From Holophagaceae bacterium (GTDB taxonomy: Bacteria > Acidobacteriota > Holophagae > Holophagales > Holophagaceae): a DNA stretch of 64,000 nt. Of the stretch, positions 60,512 to 64,000 are shown one piece after another. The notes under the pieces were generated by a model that worked only from the letters and a program-made list of their open reading frames with translations, made no database searches and was not told where the DNA came from. The position numbers were made by a program, and so were the translations under genes. The stretch is from assembly GCA_016710635.1 (NCBI GenBank), contig JADJVL010000007.1, positions 1 through 64,000 of the forward strand, given 5' to 3'. Positions within the stretch are counted from its first letter, which is position 1; every line of letters begins with the position of its first letter.

Positions 60512-61872
60512 GCGCACCCATCCAAGGCCCCACGGGCCTCCGCGCCGATAGCATCCGGGAGTGCTTCGACGGCGTCGTGCCGGGCTACGTGGCCACCTGC
60601 GCCCCGGACGGCACGCCCAACGTCACCGCCTGCTCCCAGGTCCAGTACGTGGACTGCGAGCACGTGGCCCTGTCCTACCAGTTCTTCAACAAGACCCGCC
60701 GCAATGTGCTGGCCAACCCGCGCGTCCGCCTGCTGCTGGTGCATCCCCGCACGGCGGCCCAGTACCGCTTCACCATCGAGTACCTGCGCACGGAGACCTC
60801 GGGGCCCCTCTTCGAGAGCATGAAGGCCAAGCTGGCGGGCATCGCCTCCCACTCGGGAATGGGCGGCGTCTTCCGGCTCCTGGGCTCCGACGTGTACCGC
60901 ATCCTCGACATCGAGCGGGTGCCGGGGAACGCGGTGGCGCCGCCGCCCCAGCCGAACCTGCTCACCGCCCTGCGCATCCTCACCGAGGCCCTCGCCGCCT
61001 GCGCGGACCTGGACGCCCTCCTTTCCGCGACCCTGGACGGCCTGCTGGCGCGCTTCGGTGTGGACCACGCCATGGTGCTCATGCTCGACGGCTCGGGGCA
61101 GAAGCTCTACACCCTGGCCAGCCGGGGCTACGACGCCTCCGGCGTCGGCTCGGAGATCCCCCTCGGCCAGGGCGTCATCGGCGTCTGCGCCCAGGCCGCC
61201 GCGCCCATCCGCATCGGCCACATGACCTCCGAGGCCGCCTACGGCCGCGCCATCCGTGCCAGCGCGGAGAAGGGCGGGCTGGGCGCCATGCTGGAGACGG
61301 AGATCCCCCTGCCGGGACTGCCTGACAGCGCCAGCCAGCTGGCGGTGCCCATCCAGGCCCACGGCCGGGTGCAGGGCGTGCTCTACGTGGAGAGCCCCGT
61401 GGACCTGCGCTTCAGCTATGACGACGAGGACGCCCTCGTGGTGCTGGCCGGGCACCTCGGCCTCGCCATCCAGGACCTCCAGGCCTGCCCGGAGACCGTG
61501 GAGGAGCCGGTCGAGGCGCCCCAGCCCCTCTGCTGCGAGACCTCGTCGACGCCCCTCGTGGTCCGTCACTATGCGGAGAACGACAGCATCTTCCTGGACG
61601 AGGACTACCTCATCAAGGGCGTGGCGGGCAGCATCTTCTGGTCCCTGGTCCAGGACTTCAGCGAGCGGCAGCGCGTGGACTTCTCCAACCGGGAGCTGCG
61701 CCTGGATCCCCGCATCAAGCTGCCGGACCTGAGCGACAACCTGGAGGCCCGCCTTCTGCTGCTCGCCCGCCGCCTCGCGGAGCGCAAGGCCTGCGTGCAG
61801 ATCCTGAAAACCGGCCGCGGCCGCTTCCGCCTGTCGGTGGAGCGGCCGCTGCAGCTGGTGGAGATCGGGTAG
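60508..61872 (+). CDS. PPOX-GAF fusion protein, putative flavin/redox sensor
   Basis: 454 residues in three parts. Residues 1-150 are a PPOX split barrel (PGYVATCAPDGTPNVTACSQVQYVD; ALSYQFFNKTRRNVLANPRV). Residues about 155-325 form a GAF domain (ALAACADLDALLSATLDGLLARFGVDHAMVLML; GQGVIGVCAQAAAPIRIG; VLYVESPVDLRFSYDDEDALVVLAGHLGLAI). A C-terminal about 100 residues contain a helix-rich segment (DEDYLIKGVAGSIFWSLVQDF; LLLLARRLAERKACVQI) of winged-helix style. Two cysteines (PLCCET) sit before this part. A ligand- or redox-responsive transcription factor is a fair reading, not proven. Coupled to the preceding PPOX gene; convergent with a hemerythrin gene. Confidence 0.68.
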   Translation: MSAPIQGPTGLRADSIRECFDGVVPGYVATCAPDGTPNVTACSQVQYVDCEHVALSYQFFNKTRRNVLANPRVRLLLVHPRTAAQYRFTIEYLRTETSGPLFESMKAKLAGIASHSGMGGVFRLLGSDVYRILDIERVPGNAVAPPPQPNLLTALRILTEALAACADLDALLSATLDGLLARFGVDHAMVLMLDGSGQKLYTLASRGYDASGVGSEIPLGQGVIGVCAQAAAPIRIGHMTSEAAYGRAIRASAEKGGLGAMLETEIPLPGLPDSASQLAVPIQAHGRVQGVLYVESPVDLRFSYDDEDALVVLAGHLGLAIQDLQACPETVEEPVEAPQPLCCETSSTPLVVRHYAENDSIFLDEDYLIKGVAGSIFWSLVQDFSERQRVDFSNRELRLDPRIKLPDLSDNLEARLLLLARRLAERKACVQILKTGRGRFRLSVERPLQLVEIG

Positions 61873-61892
61873 CGGGGGAAGCCCGCCCGGCC

Positions 61893-62582
61893 TCAGGCCA
61901 GATCGGCCCGCAGCCGGGCCGCCGCGGGCGCCGGCAGGACGGAAAGGGCGACCCCGGAAAGCATCTCGAAGACCGGCGCCGGAGCCTTGGCCCGGATGCC
62001 CGACAGCAGCTGGGCACGCTCCGTGGGCGCCAGGGCGGGGAGCATGACGCGGAAGGCCTCCGCGGCCTCCTCGGGCTTGAGGGAGGCCACGATGCGGCCC
62101 TCGATCTCCGCCAGCTCGGCGTCCGAGTAGGCGTCCCAGAGCACGGCGTTGTCCGTGGATTCCTCCTGCTCCATGTGGAGCAGATTCTCCGCCATGAAGA
62201 CCGCGAGGCCCCGGTAGAGGAAGGCCGCGCTGGCGGCGGAGGGGCGGGCCTCGAAGGCCTCCACGGCGCTGGCCAGGTGCAGGAAGGCCTCCTCGTGCTC
62301 CCGGTGCTCCGCGGCGCGGGCCGCCGTGGAGCCATGGCGGCGGGCTTCCATGGCGGGATGGATGTAGGTGTCCTCCTTGGCCAGATGCATGGCGCAGAAG
62401 GTCAGCAGCCAGCGCACGGCCTGGATCGTGGCGGCGCGGTCCGCGGCGTCCTCCACGTCCACCCGCCCGGCGAGCACCAGCGTCTCGGCCAGGGCGGCCC
62501 GGATGGCCTTGTGGATGTTGGTGAAGCCGTCGAAGCGGGTGGCAGCGGCGCGGGCCGGCGCGGCGTCGAGGGTGAGGGTCAT
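61893..62582 (-). CDS. Hemerythrin-like (HHE) protein
   Basis: 229 residues. The HHE four-helix ligands are visible: H24 (NIHKAI), H66-x3-E70 and H75 (HLAKEDTYIHP), H93/H96 (EHREHEEAF) and H-x3-E (NLLHMEQEE). They would bind a di-iron centre for O2 or NO handling or sensing. The C-terminal 70 residues form an extra helical extension (EEAAEAFRVMLPALAPTERAQLLSGI). Divergent from the dehydrogenase operon across an AT-rich control region and convergent with the PPOX-GAF gene. Confidence 0.8.
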   Translation of the reverse strand: MTLTLDAAPARAAATRFDGFTNIHKAIRAALAETLVLAGRVDVEDAADRAATIQAVRWLLTFCAMHLAKEDTYIHPAMEARRHGSTAARAAEHREHEEAFLHLASAVEAFEARPSAASAAFLYRGLAVFMAENLLHMEQEESTDNAVLWDAYSDAELAEIEGRIVASLKPEEAAEAFRVMLPALAPTERAQLLSGIRAKAPAPVFEMLSGVALSVLPAPAAARLRADLA

Positions 62583-62900
62583 GGGAGCTCCTGGGATGGA
62601 AGGGAAGGGGACCCGTTCTTCGGATCCCTGCCTTCATGTATGCGTAAGCGGAGTCCCCCGTTTATTGAATAAAATCGTATATAGATCTTAATAATTTCTT
62701 AAACAAGTGTCATGAAAGTGCAATAAAGGCAACTTTTCTTAAAGAGTTCTTAAAAAACATTTAAATTTCTCTTATTAAGGAAAACGGAATAAGCGCGACC
62801 CCGCCCCTCGGCCGTAGGCTCTCCCATCACGGCAGGGAGAGCCAAGCCCCCCGCCGGACGAACTGGAAAATCCAGCTCCCCGCCCACCTTCGAGGACCCC
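62583..62900. promoter_or_regulatory. AT-rich divergent control region before the E1 operon
   Basis: 318 bases, the most AT-rich stretch in the window (62645-62790). A sigma70-like promoter on the plus strand is TTGAAT (62665) - 17 bases - TTAATA (62688). The palindrome TTTATTGAATAAA (62661-62673) covers its -35. TTCTTAAA occurs three times, at 62696, 62736 and 62747. The presumed leader then has two hairpins: GGCTCTCCC/GGGAGAGCC (62817-62843) and CTGGA/TCCAG (62863-62875). No known riboswitch class was recognised. Confidence 0.45.
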
Positions 62901-63863
62901 ATGAACCGCACCCTTGCCAACCCCTCACCCGCGGACCTTCTGGCGCGCATGATGCTGATCCGCGCCTACGAAGAGAAGATCGTGGCCTTCCACGCCGCGG
63001 GCCCATTCCCCAGCGTCTGCACCTCCGTGGGCCAGGAGGCCTCGGCCGTGGGCGCCGTCACGGCTCTGCGGTCCGAGGACCAGATCCTCACGAACCACCG
63101 CAGTGCCGGCCACCTCCTGGCCCGGGGCGCGGATCCGGGCCGCATGCTCGCCGAGGTCATGGGCCGTCAGGATGGGTACTGCAAGGGCCGCAGCGGGACG
63201 CTCCACATCTCGGTGAAGGAGCTGGGCGTGGTGCTCACCTCCACCATCGTCGGCGGCGAACTCTCCCTGGCCCCGGGCGTGGCCCTCTCCCGCACCATGC
63301 TGGGCGGGAGTGGCATCGTGGCCTGCTTCTTCGGCGACGGCGCCGCCTGCGAAGGCATCTTCCACGAGAGCCTCAACCTCGCCGCCGTGTGGAACCTGCC
63401 GATCCTCTACATCGTCGAGAACAACCAGTGGCAGGCCTTCGTCCACCGGAAGGAGACGATGGTGGGCGACCACATCGCCCCCTGGGCCGCCAGCTATGGC
63501 ATCGCGTCCCGCACCGTGGACGGCAACGATGTGGAGGCCATGCACCGCGCCGCCCTGGAAGCCGCCGCCTTCGTCCGGGAGAACCGGAAGCCCTTCCTCC
63601 TGGAAGCCTGGACCTACCGCCAGCGCGGCCACATGGAACCCAATGACCAGTCCTACGTGGATCCCGCCGAACTGGAATCGTGGAAGGGGAAGGATCCCAT
63701 CGACCGCCAGGTGGCCCGGCTGCTGGCCAGCGGCGCCCTGACGGAGGCCGAGGTGGAGGCGATGCGCGCCGAGGCCCGCGCCACCATCGAAGCCGCCGCC
63801 GCCTTCGCCGCCGCCTCGCCTTTCCCTGATGTCGCCGAGGTCGGCGAAGGCGCCTACGCCTGA
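62901..63863 (+). CDS. Acetoin/pyruvate-type dehydrogenase E1 alpha subunit
   Basis: 320 residues. Thiamine-diphosphate enzyme subunit: the ThDP/Mg2+ motif begins GDGAACEGIFHESLNLAAVW and ends IVENNQWQ (GDG at about 144, NN at about 174). The conserved TNHRSAGHLLARGADP and GYCKGRSGTLHIS match AcoA/PdhA. Together with E1 beta it oxidatively decarboxylates acetoin, pyruvate or a branched 2-oxo acid. The N-terminus is short, as in AcoA, favouring acetoin or a related substrate. E1 beta begins 66 bases after the stop. Confidence 0.85.
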   Translation: MNRTLANPSPADLLARMMLIRAYEEKIVAFHAAGPFPSVCTSVGQEASAVGAVTALRSEDQILTNHRSAGHLLARGADPGRMLAEVMGRQDGYCKGRSGTLHISVKELGVVLTSTIVGGELSLAPGVALSRTMLGGSGIVACFFGDGAACEGIFHESLNLAAVWNLPILYIVENNQWQAFVHRKETMVGDHIAPWAASYGIASRTVDGNDVEAMHRAALEAAAFVRENRKPFLLEAWTYRQRGHMEPNDQSYVDPAELESWKGKDPIDRQVARLLASGALTEAEVEAMRAEARATIEAAAAFAAASPFPDVAEVGEGAYA

Positions 63864-63929
63864 ATGACGGGCGCCTGAGCCCCGCGCCTTCGACCCAAGA
63901 CCCGATCCCCAAGCCTGAAAGGAATCCCC

Positions 63930-64000
63930 ATGTCCACGATCACCCTCCACGATGCCCTCGGCCAGGCCCTCGCCGAAGAGATGCGCCGCGATCCCCGCGT
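63930..64000 (+). CDS. Dehydrogenase E1 beta subunit, 5' end only
   Basis: The first 23 codons (MSTITLHDALGQALAEEMRRDPR) match the start of AcoB/PdhB-type E1 beta proteins. AAAGGA lies 7 bases upstream. The gene is cut by the window edge; an E2 and E3 gene would be expected further on. Confidence 0.75.
   Translation, partial: MSTITLHDALGQALAEEMRRDPR

Overview
The window is 64 kb of mostly very GC-rich DNA (estimated by eye at near 70%) from a Gram-negative bacterium. It carries BamA, an OmpH/Skp-like chaperone, lipoproteins, a prepilin peptidase and a tetraheme cytochrome/FeS/NrfD quinone module. The mix of BNR-repeat hydrolase, Spinster-like MFS carrier, acetoin/pyruvate dehydrogenase E1 and methylmalonyl-CoA epimerase fits Acidobacteriota, class Holophagae (Geothrix-like) best. 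That placement is inference from protein style, not from a marker-gene comparison. No rRNA, tRNA, CRISPR array, prophage or insertion sequence was recognised.

Left part (1-25 kb). A visibly lower-GC island holds a zinc-ribbon membrane protein, a small PD-(D/E)xK nuclease-like protein, an unknown protein and a large MmeI-like fused restriction-modification enzyme. Next come a DUF1737-like protein, a collapsed thioredoxin-like gene, a DUF3309-like peptide and the cytochrome c/FeS/NrfD operon. They are followed by a LolA-fold protein, a BNR hydrolase, purA, clpC-bamA-ompH, dut-purU-rlmN, an alkaline ceramidase-like membrane protein and an M16 protease. Most of the genes in this part are broken by one-base frame changes in otherwise conserved proteins (roughly 35-40 events). 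From 25 to 64 kb only one such event was seen. This looks like local consensus error rather than biology, so the left-hand genes are annotated as genes with their frame breaks noted.

Right part (25-64 kb). Genes are intact and tightly packed, with many ATGA/GTGA/TTGA start-stop overlaps. Region by region: a four-gene ABC-2 exporter operon; PlsC plus a periplasmic cyclophilin; prepilin peptidase and methylmalonyl-CoA epimerase; a TPMT-like methyltransferase and an aminotransferase; a translationally coupled pair of SPFH proteins with an M20 amidohydrolase; mutS; a second aminotransferase; clpB; a response regulator coupled to a NagZ-like glycosidase; metK; two large lipoproteins (one a VolA/Pla-1-type lipase); a four-gene membrane/lipid operon (acyltransferase, MFS, holin-like, small membrane protein); a DUF6445-like oxygenase fold; a lipin-like HAD phosphatase; a PPOX protein coupled to a PPOX-GAF fusion; a hemerythrin; and the start of an E1 alpha/beta dehydrogenase operon.

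The most unusual signal is non-coding. Three intergenic regions (about 33.5, 48.6 and 58.5 kb) hold seven copies of one element. A conserved 5' box and a conserved 3' box (GGCAAGCGATAGCGCGSCAG) flank a hairpin of 20-25 bp whose stem sequence differs between copies but stays paired. In each region a copy on the + strand faces one or two copies on the - strand. Also unusual are a roughly 200-bp A/C-only-like tract upstream of mutS (G-rich on the transcribed strand) and a terminator-like hairpin in the metK leader.
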